From Clarireedia homoeocarpa (Eukaryota; Ascomycota; Leotiomycetes; Helotiales; Rutstroemiaceae): DNA of 64,000 nucleotides. The stretch covers positions 441,252 through 505,251 of the forward strand of contig LNKV01000020.1 of NCBI GenBank assembly GCA_001465935.1. The letters are read 5' to 3'. The notes beneath the pieces are model-generated. The model was not told the DNA's origin, made no database searches, and saw only the letters and a program-made list of their open reading frames with translations. Shown here in pieces: positions 20,070 to 31,003 of the stretch. A program made the translations under genes and the position numbers. Position 1 is the first letter of the stretch. Every line of letters begins with the position of its first letter.

Positions 20070-22972
20070 ACGAGTTGGGTTTCGTTTTGGGTATAGACGA
20101 TGTGATGAATTGCGAACGAACGAATGAATCAATGAATAGCGAAAAGTCAATTATGATGGGGATGGGGTGATGTGTGCCGGACCAAGTCAGGGACGATCCG
20201 GAGGATCGATCTGGAGTTTCAGGATCTCGAGGTCGACTTCGATCAAGATGGGATGGGATGCGATGATATGCGATGGGATGAACCGTGCGTGTTAGCTAGG
20301 AGAGGGGAGCTACTTTACTCGCATTGTACTTGTATGAATAGGGATATGTCGAAATTCGGGGATGCATGCAGGAGCATAGCTGGGGCGACCGGAGTTCAAG
20401 TCAAGTTAGAGGACAAATTAATTGATCTGCAACCGCTGAAATTGATCCGATATTTTGTACAGACCCAGCCAGAGCTAACCTTATCTCCTTACGCAAAAAA
20501 AGCAATGCAAAACAGGACAAATGAATGAATATCTCTGCCAATTCAACACCCGGGATCTAGACTGTCTTCTTTCTCGATTTATGAATCTGAGACCTCTCTC
20601 CAGAGTCTCGAATATTGAGGCTACAGATCGATGCATGAATGGATAGATAGATGGATGCAGGTTGCGAACTATCCGTGTTGTCTGTCTTGCCTACGATAAT
20701 GGGGTACATACTCTAGCTGAAGAGTGGATACACTATTAACATTAACTATGCAGGACTCGAGAAACAGTGAAGATAGCTTCACTAAGTTCACTCCGCATAG
20801 AAGAGTAAGTGATGCGAAACGAAACACAGATAGGAACAGGAATAGGACAGGGCGGTTGGAGCCCGCTTCTTGCTCTTCTCCACTTTCTGGTCTGCTCCTT
20901 AGTCAGTACCGTGGGCTGAGCCGGGCCGGGGCCTTTCTCATGCGTTGGTTGCTTGGTCCAAGTTGTGTTTCTCTTCTTTTTGTTTCCCAAGCCTCGAATC
21001 GACTCGAGTCCCGCTTTGTGTGTGTGTGTGCACACGTGGGTGTTTTAGTGATGGAAATAGTGCTGCTCAAAATAATCCTGTCAAAAATGTCAAAGTGCCT
21101 GCCCGCACGCATGCACGCAGGTGGAGCCGATTCTACTTGTACTCTACTTGTACTTATTGTGTACAGTACAGCAAGTGTGGCGTGGAGTGGCTCCTCTCCG
21201 TACTGTATTTGTAACGAAGCCCTGTGATGAAGTCATTTCGTTTGAGCCCCTTCACCAGGGAATTGGCCTGCTGATGAAACATCGCAGACTCGCCTTGCCA
21301 TATGGCCCCTCGGCCCCTCCTCTCTCCCTTTCATGAGACGAACATGATCTGCTTAATTACTTACTGCGTTGCGTGATAGGAATAGAATAGCACAAAGTTC
21401 GTAGTTCGTAGTTCGTACAAAGTAGTTCGTAACCTCTAGAACTTTTCATTTGAAATGAGATTGCTAGGAGGAAGGTAGAAACGCGCCGAGTAGCCAAGCT
21501 AAAACTAGACAAACTCGCTACGTTGAAAGTACTTGTATGTAAAATTGAGCTGGCCATCTCGTCGATCAGAAAAAGGAAAAAAAGACAGCTAAAAGTTATC
21601 TCGGATGAAAGTCGTTCTAGAAGCTTTCATCGCGATCAATATTGGCCATCGAATCCGGACGACATTCTCTCTACAAAGTATATCAGTCACAGTCGTCTGA
21701 ACAATTACTGTGTACTCGAGGAATCCTTACCTGACTTGTAGCTTTCCATCCGATCTTTTCCCTTTCCTGTGCAGCGCTTGGCCAACTTCAAGCGATAAAT
21801 GACATCAGCTCTCGGGAAACTTCGCCGTCGCTGGTAATCGTTCACTCATTCCAACCTACGAAGAATTTATCATCAATCCAGTCGATCACATACTTCATAC
21901 TCATACTCATCCCGCTATCTGTCGGTCGTTGTATGCAAGGCCATGCCAGCCGTGTTCGCGTCCTCTTCCTGATTCCGCCGCCCCTCCCTCTCTGACACAA
22001 CACACACCACACCCAACACCCAACCACAACCGCCAAAAACCTGCAAACTGCGCACTTGGTATGTAATACTTTTCCTCCGTCCCATCAACCTGTGCCCGGG
22101 GCTCGCCGCAGACATACATCATCACCCCATTCACATCCCCCCAATCCAGTTTCCTCTCTGGTGGTATTGGGGTCCGCCGACTCCGAGTTTTCTCTCCCTT
22201 TCCCTTGAATGCGGTTGCACATGATAGCCATTGGGCCATGTTTCTCCGTGTTGTGCTAAAAGTGCTAAAAGTGTTGACGTTACTCAGCCTCGCCCCCGGA
22301 CTTAGTCGAGTTTTTGTCTCTCTTCGCTCCAAAACCTGCAGCTCCTCCTGCCGAACCACCTCCTGCCTACCGCGCTACTGCCGCTTTCGAACGTCATCGA
22401 CCAATTACAAGCTTTCCGCGAATACCGTTTCCCCTACGAAAGTCTCTGGTGTGCATGCGCTTTGGCTCAAGTGCCTTCGTCACTCCACGATTGCTTACCT
22501 TCTCCCACTCAGTCAGACTCAGACAGACTCAGTCAGTCATAGAAACTGCTCGAGTACTACGCTGCTGCTGTGCCTGAACACCACCTGATTGTCTTGGAGT
22601 TTTCGTATGAGATCAATAGCCCCCTCCCCCTCTTCCTACTCCTTCTCTTTTTTAATCCTTAATCAATAATTCGGGGGGAAGGCGTTGAGCTTTTACTTCT
22701 TCTCTCCTTCCAATCTCTACATTCTTATACAACAAACTCCCAAGCATGCGACGAATTAATTTGGATAAAAGATCATCGAAGTTCTAGATTTTTGCTTGTT
22801 CTTTTTTGAGTTGGTTCGCTGCACATATCACTCGTACCTCGCACATACACGGAAAAAATCAAACCCCGTCGTCATCAGTCGACACTTTTCGCCATCCCAC
22901 CTCGAATAGCCTAAACGGGGCTTTTCACACAACCACGCGGAAAGAGAGAAAAATATAACCAATCCAGGCACA
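20070..22972. other. Long intergenic region upstream of the SYLF gene
   Basis: About 2.9 kb. The first part is the 3' flank of the small Gly-rich gene. A short (gt)n run lies near 21019. The last 700 bp (from about 22270) are pyrimidine-rich with many CT stretches, a common look for fungal promoters and 5' leaders. No convincing coding frame was found on either strand. Confidence 0.4.
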
Positions 22973-25015
22973 ATGCAAAGGGCGGTTTCATGGCTCCCTT
23001 CGTGGGATCGGACGAAGACTACCACTAAAAAGGGCTTCGACAAGACTTGGGCATGGGCAGATAAACTGGGTGCTCCTGTCAATCGTTTGACAAACAAGAT
23101 CGGTTCCGAGGCTTTCTGGCCGGTAAGACTTCTTCAGGATACAATGCTGCAAAATCTGACCAAATCGTTAGACAACTCTCGACAAGGAATGCGACAAAGC
23201 TGCTCGGATTCTAAGAACATTTTGCAGTAAGTCTATGCAGTACTCTTTGGGAAACTCAATTTATTCGAGTTCTTCTGCTGACATGACCACGCCGCAGAGG
23301 ATGGATTTTACGCTGAAGAGGAAAGATCAACGATACAAGATGGACCGACGGCGAAACAGAGAGTTATTAAGAAGATACCGCAGAAAGTAATAGAAAATGC
23401 CGTGGGTTTGGCAATCTTCACCACCATGCGGACCGGTCTCTGGATTTCGGGCGCCGGTGGATCCGGAGTGCTAATCGCAAGAAAAGAAGATGGAACTTGG
23501 TCGCCACCATCTGGAATATTATTACATACCGCAGGTCTGGGGTTTCTGGTCGGGGTGGATATATACGATTGTGTGGTCGTCATCAACAATCGCAAAGCCC
23601 TAGAGTCATTCACAAAAGTGCGAGCGACCATAGGAGGGGAAATAAGTGCGGTCGCGGGTCCGGTTGGTGTGGGAGGGGTTCTGGAGAATGATGGAAAGTG
23701 GAAGCAGGTCAATCGGCCGGTATTTACATACCTCAAATCGCGTGGCTTTTATGCTGGTGTGCAAGTGGACGGAACGGTCATCATTGAAAGAACCGACGAA
23801 AATGAGCGATTTTATGGACAAAGGATTGGCGTCGCCGATATTTTGGCTGGGAAAGTACGACATCCACCATATGAGACCAAGTTACTCATGGAAACGGTTA
23901 AAGCTGCAGAAGGAAGAAACGACGTGGACAAGGCGATGTTGGAACTACTTGCAAATGAGCCGGCACCTGGCGATGTCGATCTACAATCTCCTACAACCAT
24001 CGCACCGACGTTCGGCATTCCCGAACCAGATGACCCAGATCCATTTGGAGTTATAGCCTTGGAGAATGCGGGATTGGAAATTCGGGAAGCAGGTACTCAC
24101 TCACGACCACCTAGTACACAATTCGAATATCACCCGTCTCCTTCGAGTCCCATGTACAATCGGTTCAGCAGACGGAGTCTCGATACACAGGCGTCGAGGA
24201 GTAACAGAGAAAGTTACATGTCGAATCGAACAAGGACGAGTACAGATCGTGGAACACAAACTACAGAAATGGGCACGCAGACGGACGACTCATTCTCGCC
24301 GCGTACCATGTCGCCGCGTACCATGTCGCCGCGTACCATGTCACCGAGTACAAGTCCTAGTTACAGCGAAGAGCATAAGAGCATATTAGAAGAGGATGAG
24401 AAGGATGTGGTTTTAGAACCCGAAGAAGTGGATTATACAAAAATCGACCTAGGGCCATATCAGAGTTTGAATCACAGCCAGGAATTCGACGGCACGACGA
24501 TAAATGGAAGTCCTCCAAATACCGATGCCGACATCGATGAAGCTCATCGACGTCACTCGATCGATGGCCTTTCCGACGATGACGAAGTCGACTTCGAAGA
24601 GGAAGTAGTTGTTTTCGAGGCTGCTTCAGCTCAAGCTACGGTTATCACCCCGCAGACGATCAAAGCCAAAGGCGGTGTTGTTAATATCCCCAAGAGAGGT
24701 CCACCGCCTCCTCTTCCGCCGAGGAATTCGTTGAGAAATAGCAAGGGTTCGACACTATCGCTATCGCAATTCAGCAACAAGAGCATTAGTCCAGTGAAGG
24801 AGGGATTCGAGGAAGTGGATGTACATGGGGTGGAGAGAAATAGCATGGAGAGGAAGAGTTTGGAACAACCGCCGATTGCGATGAAGGATGAGGAGGCGGA
24901 GAAGCCTGCGCAGATTCCGGGGTTGGATTTGGGGCTGGAGAAGGAGCTCGGGAGACCGAAGATTGACGAACAGGATTCTTTCAACAAAGTTGTTGTTCCT
25001 GGAGGTTGGAATTAG
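22973..25015 (+). CDS. SYLF-domain (Ysc84/SH3YL1-like) actin-patch protein
   Basis: Three exons, 22973-23122, 23172-23226 and 23298-25015, with introns of 49 and 71 bp, give 640 residues. The junctions restore FWPTTLDKECDKAARIL and RTFCKDGFYAEEE, which are diagnostic of the SYLF domain. The domain spans about 15-265, with AVGLAIFTTMRTGLW, GAGGSGVLIARK and VRATIGGEISAVAGPVG. SYLF domains bind phosphoinositides; yeast Ysc84 and Lsb4 act with Las17/WASP at endocytic actin patches. Instead of a C-terminal SH3 domain, this protein has about 370 disordered, acidic residues with PRTMS repeats (near 24298-24342) and a PPPPLPPRN motif near residue 545, a likely SH3 ligand. The role in endocytosis is inferred from the family. 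Confidence 0.9.
24298..24342 (+). repeat. Three tandem 15-bp units inside the SYLF gene
   Basis: The unit ccgcgtaccatgtcg occurs three times in a row and codes for PRTMS repeats in the disordered tail. It preserves the frame. Confidence 0.85.
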
Positions 25016-26353
25016 ATGAGGTGTAAAGGGGCGCGCATCAAAGATAAGACGATACCTTCATTGGACGAATAGATGGATACGAACAGGAGAAGTCGATACA
25101 GGGATACAGGGATACATGTAAGATTTTTTGACGAAGGTATATATGGATGGACAGATGGATGGATGGATACTCGGAATGGAGGCTTTTCCAAAAAGAAAAT
25201 TGTCCTGGTATGTTTGATTATTCGGGATAGGATAGGATTCAATTTGGGTAGGGGATAAGGACGAAAGAAAGAAAGGCATGTTCATCATCATTCTCTTTGG
25301 GTGTTTCATGTCTTATTACTAGGGTTATACTACTGGGTTGGCGAGGCGTTGGATTCGGTCGTTATATTATGTTTGTAATGTTATATATGGGATTTTACAG
25401 TTGGGATGGAAATCCATACCCTCTTTGTTTGTTTATTTGTTATTTACCATAACATAGGATGGGATGGGATAGGATGGATAGGGATAGGGATGTGTTCGGT
25501 GATGAAATGGTTTGGTTTGGTTTGGTTTGATATATATAGGAATTGATGTGTGGTTCTTATGATGGGAAATGAGGGGGATGAGAGGGATAAGACGGGGAAA
25601 GGCGAGGAGAAAAGAGGAGAAAAGAGAAAGCATAGTTGTAGATATATTATCTTGATACTTTTGATCAAATCACTCTTGATGTTTAAAGTTTAATATAATC
25701 ATATTTTGTATATGTAAAAAGATTCTACGGAAGCTTGATAAGATATGTGTAGTCCAAAGTTGACAGACAGAGTAGAGTGATTGACATATATCAAGAAGGA
25801 CGACGGGGTCTGAGAACCCGAAGAGCAGAGAGGGCGATGAAACCAAGTTCTTGGCTTTTGGTTAGTAATTCGAGAACCGATGATTACTGTACTGTAATGT
25901 ACTGTACAGGCGAGCTTCGAAGATACAGTAACTTGATCATCCATCATCCATCATCTATCTCTACAGACGACAGACGACAGACGATAGACGCTAATTATAT
26001 ATATATATATATCAATCAACGCCGCGCCGCGCTGATTTCGTATTATATACAGTGTACTTACTTTATTATTTATACTATACTTTTTTTTACTGGTGTTGTG
26101 AATAGGGAGGGGGAGGGGGAAATAAACTACTGTAGGCGGTATTGGATTGTGGAATTACTGTGGGAAGGAAGGAAGGAAGGATATTCGGTTGTTGACTTGC
26201 GTTGCGTTCCTTGGATAGACGGATAGACTATTCAGTAGGATTGCGTTCCTTCTTCAACGCTCTGGGGTTGGTTTGCGCTTGTGCGGAATATCGTTCTTGG
26301 GTTCTTTTCTTTTTCCCAAGGTGGATAATCTTGAGTAGCTAGCTATCTTTGGC

Positions 26354-26354
<1 letters not shown>

Positions 26355-26389
<35 letters not shown>
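26355..26389 (+). repeat. 35-bp poly(T) tract
   Basis: An uninterrupted T run of about 35 bases between genes. Its length may be inexact because homopolymers are prone to sequencing error. Confidence 0.9.
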
Positions 26390-27171
26390 CAAACTTCGGA
26401 GATGGAATAGTCTAGAGACTGGGAGAGTGTAGAGGCTGTGATTCGTGAAAGCGTACAAGGAAAGGATGGGAAAATGATGTATAGTAGGTTACTACCTGGG
26501 GTTTTGCCGATGAGAATTGGGGGGGGGGGCTCTATTTGTATGATGCGGTTTTTGTTAAGCTGTATTACTGTGCTGTTGGAAAAGCTTCCATATTCATCTT
26601 ACTACGTATTTATGTATGTTGGGATACTGGTGCTTGGTGGCTGGTAATTGAATCACAATAAGTTTGTGAGAACCTCAGATGTTAGTTCTACAATGGTCCG
26701 TGGATTGAATTAGTAGGTTTTACAGTACTTGGAATGTTTACAGTACTTGGAATGATGACCAGTCCCCCTCAACAACATGCAACCAACTTACAATAGCCGC
26801 GAGTACATCTTCTTCACAGCCAACACAATGGAAGTATTCACCAGGGTTTCTCTCCACCCTGTTTCCATGACAGCTGGTGGTCAATAATATAGCTGTTCTA
26901 GGAGCTGATATAACATGTTCGAAATGTATCGAGAATTACAAGCATATGCTGCAGTACCCGAGCTGCAAGACGACGGACGACGTGCTCAAGATTTCAGAGA
27001 GGGCTTCCTCCAAGCCCGGATCAGTTTTACAATAACTACTAGAACTCAGTGGGAGATTAGATCAAGAGCTACAGATTAACTTTCAAACAATATGTGTGTG
27101 CCGCAGGACGCTCTTCTATTTCTGGCGAGTAGTTAGTTTAGTTTGAGATATATAAAGTTATTGTTACTATA

Positions 27172-27452
27172 TATTAAGAGTACAACAGGTTAATACAAAG
27201 AATAATGCCTGTAAAGCTCGAAATGGATTCAATAACAAAGTAAACTGTGCTTGTACTTGCTTCAACTGTTCTACTGATCTATCTACAGTGGGAAGGACTT
27301 AGCCTTATATAGGTATTTCCCAAGCTAATAGCTAGCTTGGTCCATAAATTGCCTCAATATAGTTCTACAAACCCATAAGTATGCCCCTAATGTTCTCCTA
27401 AATCTGGTTCTATATAGGCACTACTACTAAATTCGTACCAGTGGTTCCAACA
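27172..27452 (-). mobile_element. Solo-LTR candidate, Ty1/Copia type
   Basis: Read on the reverse strand, the segment starts TGTTGGAACCACT, the same start as the 3' LTR of the Copia element at 44444. It shares GTTTGTAGA and the block around CCTTCCCACTGTAGATAG in the same order. The sequence ctata occurs directly on both sides (27167-27171 and 27453-27457), a possible 5-bp target duplication. The inner end is uncertain: a boundary at 27162 would give TGTT...AACA termini but no duplication. No internal coding part is present. Confidence 0.55.
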
Positions 27453-27614
27453 CTATAGCTCCTCTCTATATATAATTATCATCCTAAGTAAAATTCTTAC
27501 CTTGACTAAAATACTACAGACATGGCTTTTTGCTACATTGTAGTGTAGTGGTATATAGATACAGGATTCTTCTCCTTTCCCCTTTCCATCCTTCTTTTTC
27601 TTTCCACTTTAATT

Positions 27615-28637
27615 CTAACTTTCCTTCTCTTTCTCCTTCCCTTTCTCCTTCCCTTTCTCCTTCCCTTTCTCCTTCCCTTTCTCCTTCCCTTTCTCCTTCC
27701 CTTTCTCCTTCCCTTTCTCCTTCCCTTTCTCCTTCATCTTTTCACCCTCTACCTTCTGCTCCACTTTTGCCCTCCTCCTCGCTCTTGCACTCATCGTTAT
27801 CTCTAGCGAGAAAAGTCCCAACCCCTCTACATCCTTCCACATCACCGTTTTCCTCTTCTTCTTCGGTGCTTTCGGCGGGGAAGAGTCACTCGCGGAAAAA
27901 CGTTTGGATCTGGGAGGTGTCGTTGGTGGTGATATCCTGGTCGGGTTTTGGATATTTGATTTTTTCTTGCTGTTATTATGGGATGCAGTAGTTCTTGCCC
28001 TCATCCGTGCAGACGCTGGGCTGGGTATAGGTATCGTATTGCTGTTTCTTTCTACACTTCTTTCTTCTTCTTTGAATTCTTGCGCCTCCTTACTTCTCAC
28101 TTTTCTCCTCTGCTTCTGTGTTTGTGTTTGTGTATGGGTATGCTTTTGAACGCGCGTTGATGTTGTCGTGATCCTTCCTTTTGCTTCCCTAGACGAGGAT
28201 AGGGACTTGGATTTTTTCCTCAACGGATCCGACACTGCTAATAAGTGATCATTGCTCACGCCCAGACTTCTATGCCGCCAACATAGATTCGATCTGATCT
28301 CCGTACACTGCAGTTTACATCGCTCAGCAGGGCGAGACAGGGGAATGGCGACGCATTGGACGGTTTGTTGGGGGGTGGTGGAGGGGTAGGTGGCGGCGTT
28401 GGGGATGAGTTTGATGGGCATGGCATGTTTGGCTGGCATTTTTTCTTTCTTTCTTTTTTTTTTTTTTTTTTTTTGAGAGTGAGAACTGGTAATTGAAGGA
28501 GCTTTGGGTTTGGACTGAGTTAGATGATGGAGGTTGGAGCCTGGAGGAGGGTTATTTGAGAAGAGATTTTTGAGTGGAGCGTTTATGTTTTCATGAAGAT
28601 TTTTGTTTATCTCCTGAAATGGGTTTTCATCTAACAT
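27615..28637 (-). CDS. Lys-rich low-complexity hypothetical protein
   Basis: A reverse-strand open frame of 340 codons. A start at the internal Met of MPAKHAMPIK (about residue 67) is as likely, because the upstream part includes a Lys run coded by a poly(T)-type tract near 28450-28475. The protein is basic and mostly disordered, with short Arg/Lys clusters. A more ordered-looking stretch, KKRKTVMWKDVEGLGLFSLE, precedes a C-terminal array of KEKG repeats. The array is coded by a 12-bp minisatellite (27629-27735). No family is recognised. The composition suggests a nuclear or nucleic-acid-binding protein if it is expressed, but the frame could also be a chance product of simple repeats. Confidence 0.35.
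   Translation of the reverse strand: MLDENPFQEINKNLHENINAPLKNLFSNNPPPGSNLHHLTQSKPKAPSITSSHSQKKKKKKRKKEKMPAKHAMPIKLIPNAATYPSTTPQQTVQCVAIPLSRPAERCKLQCTEIRSNLCWRHRSLGVSNDHLLAVSDPLRKKSKSLSSSREAKGRITTTSTRVQKHTHTQTQTQKQRRKVRSKEAQEFKEEERSVERNSNTIPIPSPASARMRARTTASHNNSKKKSNIQNPTRISPPTTPPRSKRFSASDSSPPKAPKKKRKTVMWKDVEGLGLFSLEITMSARARRRAKVEQKVEGEKMKEKGKEKGKEKGKEKGKEKGKEKGKEKGKEKGKEKEKES
27629..27735 (+). repeat. 12-bp minisatellite (ctttctccttcc), about nine copies
   Basis: Perfect or near-perfect tandem units. On the reverse strand they encode KEKG repeats at the end of a Lys-rich open frame. Confidence 0.9.
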
Positions 28638-30157
28638 ATTATCCTGCAGTGTTTGGATAAAGGGCTCAGTGGCCGTATTGAGATAGACGGCTGCTTTGGG
28701 TTATTGGCTGTGGCTGATTGGGGGCAGGGATCAGAAGACCATTGTGAAAGAACAGTAGGTAGGCCGGAAATGGAAATGTTGTCAAATATCAAAAACCGGG
28801 AGTAGAACCAGTTTTAGATTCTGATTTAAATCTTCAACAATAAAAGCAATGATAGAAAACTTACCACCGGCGCAGAGCTGAGCCGTGAGTGCGTAATGAG
28901 AAGTTGAAATCTATCAACATACCATATCAACAAAAACGAGCTAGGTCTTTGTATTTTGGAGTAGATATATTGGTAACAGCTCATGGTATAAATTTTAAAA
29001 ATTAACGCGGTGCGAAGGAAGATCTATTGATCTGTATAACTTCTGAACTCCATTGAATTAGTATTTTCATAGAGGTTGTCGAGTGACTATCACATGCACT
29101 GGCAGTGTACCCAAGTATGTATGATTTTCTACTCACAGACAAACTAACGTACCGAATCTAAAAGAATTGAAAAGTGTTATAGGTCCCTGCATCTGATTGC
29201 ACTTTGCTGCACCAAATCTTTATGAGAAGCAAAAGAGAGAGAAAGAAGGACAGTACAAAAACCTCACTGACAAGGATTTATACAGACCACATGATAATCA
29301 CCCCTATCTAGATTTCGCAATCTTTAAAATCTGGATATCCAAAACCTAACAAGACTCCGTACGTACAAATTTGTAGTGGAGAGAGATTGAGTCATCGTAG
29401 GTTTCACAGGTCGTGGAGTTGATCGCAACAAAATATCAACCTCATTCGCAACTCCAACACCACCTTTTTGCTCATTCTCACCGGCATCCGATGAAAATAA
29501 AAACACCACATTTCATGCAATGCTTTAGACCTGGAACGTCACCGAAGCTCAAATTCAAGCATTAGTATCGAGTCTCGACTAATTGTCCGTGCGACGTGTC
29601 AAAGTTAGAGGTATCAGATGCTGCTGTCACTACACCATCTCCAGTATTTCCATATCGAATGAACGAACTAACCTTGCCATGTTCCAAAACGGAAGCTAAG
29701 AATCAGTATGCCATTCAAGTGAATTGATAGATGAGTAGGTCATGTTACGGTCATGTTACAAGTTCCCACCGGAACCGCGCTTCCTCAAATGTTCCAAACG
29801 CGTTCCGTTTCCTAATATAGATGTCAGATCCGCGCACAGACAAAATCGATGCACAGTAAGGAAGTCAACCGCGAATACAATGCGGGGGTCCTTGCCAGAA
29901 AGCTTATTTGCTGAAAGCCTGAAACGGTACATTCGCATGAATGAGATCATTTCAGAGTCTGGATCGTGTGTCTTCCGATAAAAGGCCTTGGTGGTATGAG
30001 ACATCTCTTGCGATTGGCTGTCCTCTTTCTCCTCTTCGACTATATGAAGCTCAACTCCTAACAGCAGTCCCTTCTTTCCTTGGCGGTGCTGTGTATATCA
30101 AAAAGTCTTTTTCAAACCCTATTGGATTCTCCACCTTACAATCTCAAGTCTTTCAAT
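28638..30157. other. Intergenic region upstream of the repeat-peptide gene
   Basis: About 1.5 kb with no supported gene. It contains the promoter of the secreted precursor at 30158, with a TATA-like gactatatgaag near 30040. Confidence 0.35.
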
Positions 30158-31003
30158 ATGCGTACTTCATCCATTCTTTCCCTTGCGCTGGTCGCATTTG
30201 CCACCACTTCGATCGCTACCATTACCGAGAGGGGTATGGCTCTTGAGGAGCTCCACGCAGCAATCGTTAATGCCGGAGCAGAATTTGATCAACTTTCTGC
30301 TCGTGGCCAAGAAGAACTCATTTACCTGGCGGCCAGGAGCCTCAGCGATGATGAAGTCGATACACTTTTGGGCGCTTCTGAAGTCACTCACGGTCAGGAC
30401 AAGCGAGCAGACAGTATTGCAAGTCTCCTGGCAGCACTTCCTGCCGGGCATGGATCCGAAAAGAGAGCAGACAGTATTGCAAGTCTTCTTGCAGCACTTC
30501 CTGCCGGACATGGATCCGAAAAGAGAGCAGACAGTATTGCAAGTCTCCTGGCAGCACTTCCTGCCGGACATGGATCCGAAAAGAGAGCAGACAGTATTGC
30601 AAGTCTCCTGGCAGCACTTCCTGCCGGACATGGATCCGAAAAGAGAGCAGACAGTATTGCAAGTCTCCTGGCAGCACTTCCTGCCGGACATGGATCCGAA
30701 AAGAGAGCAGACAGTATTGCAAGTCTTCTTGCAGCACTACCTGCAGGTCACGGATCAGATAAGCGTGCTAATGATGTAGCTAGCTTGTTGGCAGCACTCC
30801 CAGCTGGTCACGGATTGGATAAGCGAGCGGATAGCGTCGCGAGTCTTTTGGCCGCTCTCCCCGCAGGACATGGTTTTGAGAAGAGGTTGGATAGCGTTGC
30901 GAGCTTACTCGCTGCTCTTCCAGCAGGACACGGATTGGACAAAAGAGCAGATCTTGTGGCTGGTCTGTTGGCGTCGCTCCCGGCTGGACATGGTTCGGAT
31001 TAG
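30158..31003 (+). CDS. Secreted repeat precursor with Lys-Arg (kexin) processing sites
   Basis: A single exon of 281 residues. The start at 30158 is chosen because it begins the signal peptide MRTSSILSLALVAFATTSIA; an upstream in-frame ATG at 30080 would bury it. A leader of about 60 residues ends in GQDKR at 79-83. Ten 20-residue repeats follow: five ADSIASLLAALPAGHGSE, a sixth ending SD, and four diverged copies that keep the A-LLA-LPAGHG core. Lys-Arg separates all repeats and is absent after the last, which ends at the stop. Golgi kexin (Kex2) cleavage and carboxypeptidase trimming would release up to ten peptides of about 18 residues. The layout is that of alpha-pheromone precursors and of kexin-processed repeat proteins, some of which give cyclic RiPPs. 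The core lacks Cys, Trp and Tyr, so it fits neither class clearly. Confidence 0.88.
   Translation: MRTSSILSLALVAFATTSIATITERGMALEELHAAIVNAGAEFDQLSARGQEELIYLAARSLSDDEVDTLLGASEVTHGQDKRADSIASLLAALPAGHGSEKRADSIASLLAALPAGHGSEKRADSIASLLAALPAGHGSEKRADSIASLLAALPAGHGSEKRADSIASLLAALPAGHGSEKRADSIASLLAALPAGHGSDKRANDVASLLAALPAGHGLDKRADSVASLLAALPAGHGFEKRLDSVASLLAALPAGHGLDKRADLVAGLLASLPAGHGSD
30407..31003 (+). repeat. Ten tandem 60-bp units coding the peptide repeats
   Basis: Units start every 60 bp from 30407; the last is 57 bp including the stop codon. The first five are almost identical in DNA sequence. Units 6-10 diverge at many third codon positions while keeping the peptide core. Confidence 0.92.

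Larger units (their letters stand above)
25016..27614. other. Low-complexity intergenic region
   Basis: About 2.6 kb with no convincing gene. It holds GGGAT- and GGTTT-type simple repeats (25450-25540), a 35-bp T run (26355-26389), a G run near 26520, and an LTR-like segment at about 27172-27452. Confidence 0.45.

Noticed and set aside
27530..27575. tRNA-like 5' part (tagtgtagtggtatat resembles an A box)
   Set aside because: No B box, no anticodon arm and no matching acceptor stem follow; the resemblance is confined to one short stretch.
30167..30779. Open frames in other frames and on the reverse strand over the peptide-repeat gene
   Set aside because: They exist only because the 60-bp repeats lack stops in several frames; they have no signal peptide or sensible composition.
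30407..31003. CRISPR-like regular spacing of 60-bp repeats
   Set aside because: The units are contiguous coding repeats without spacers, in a eukaryotic secreted-protein gene.
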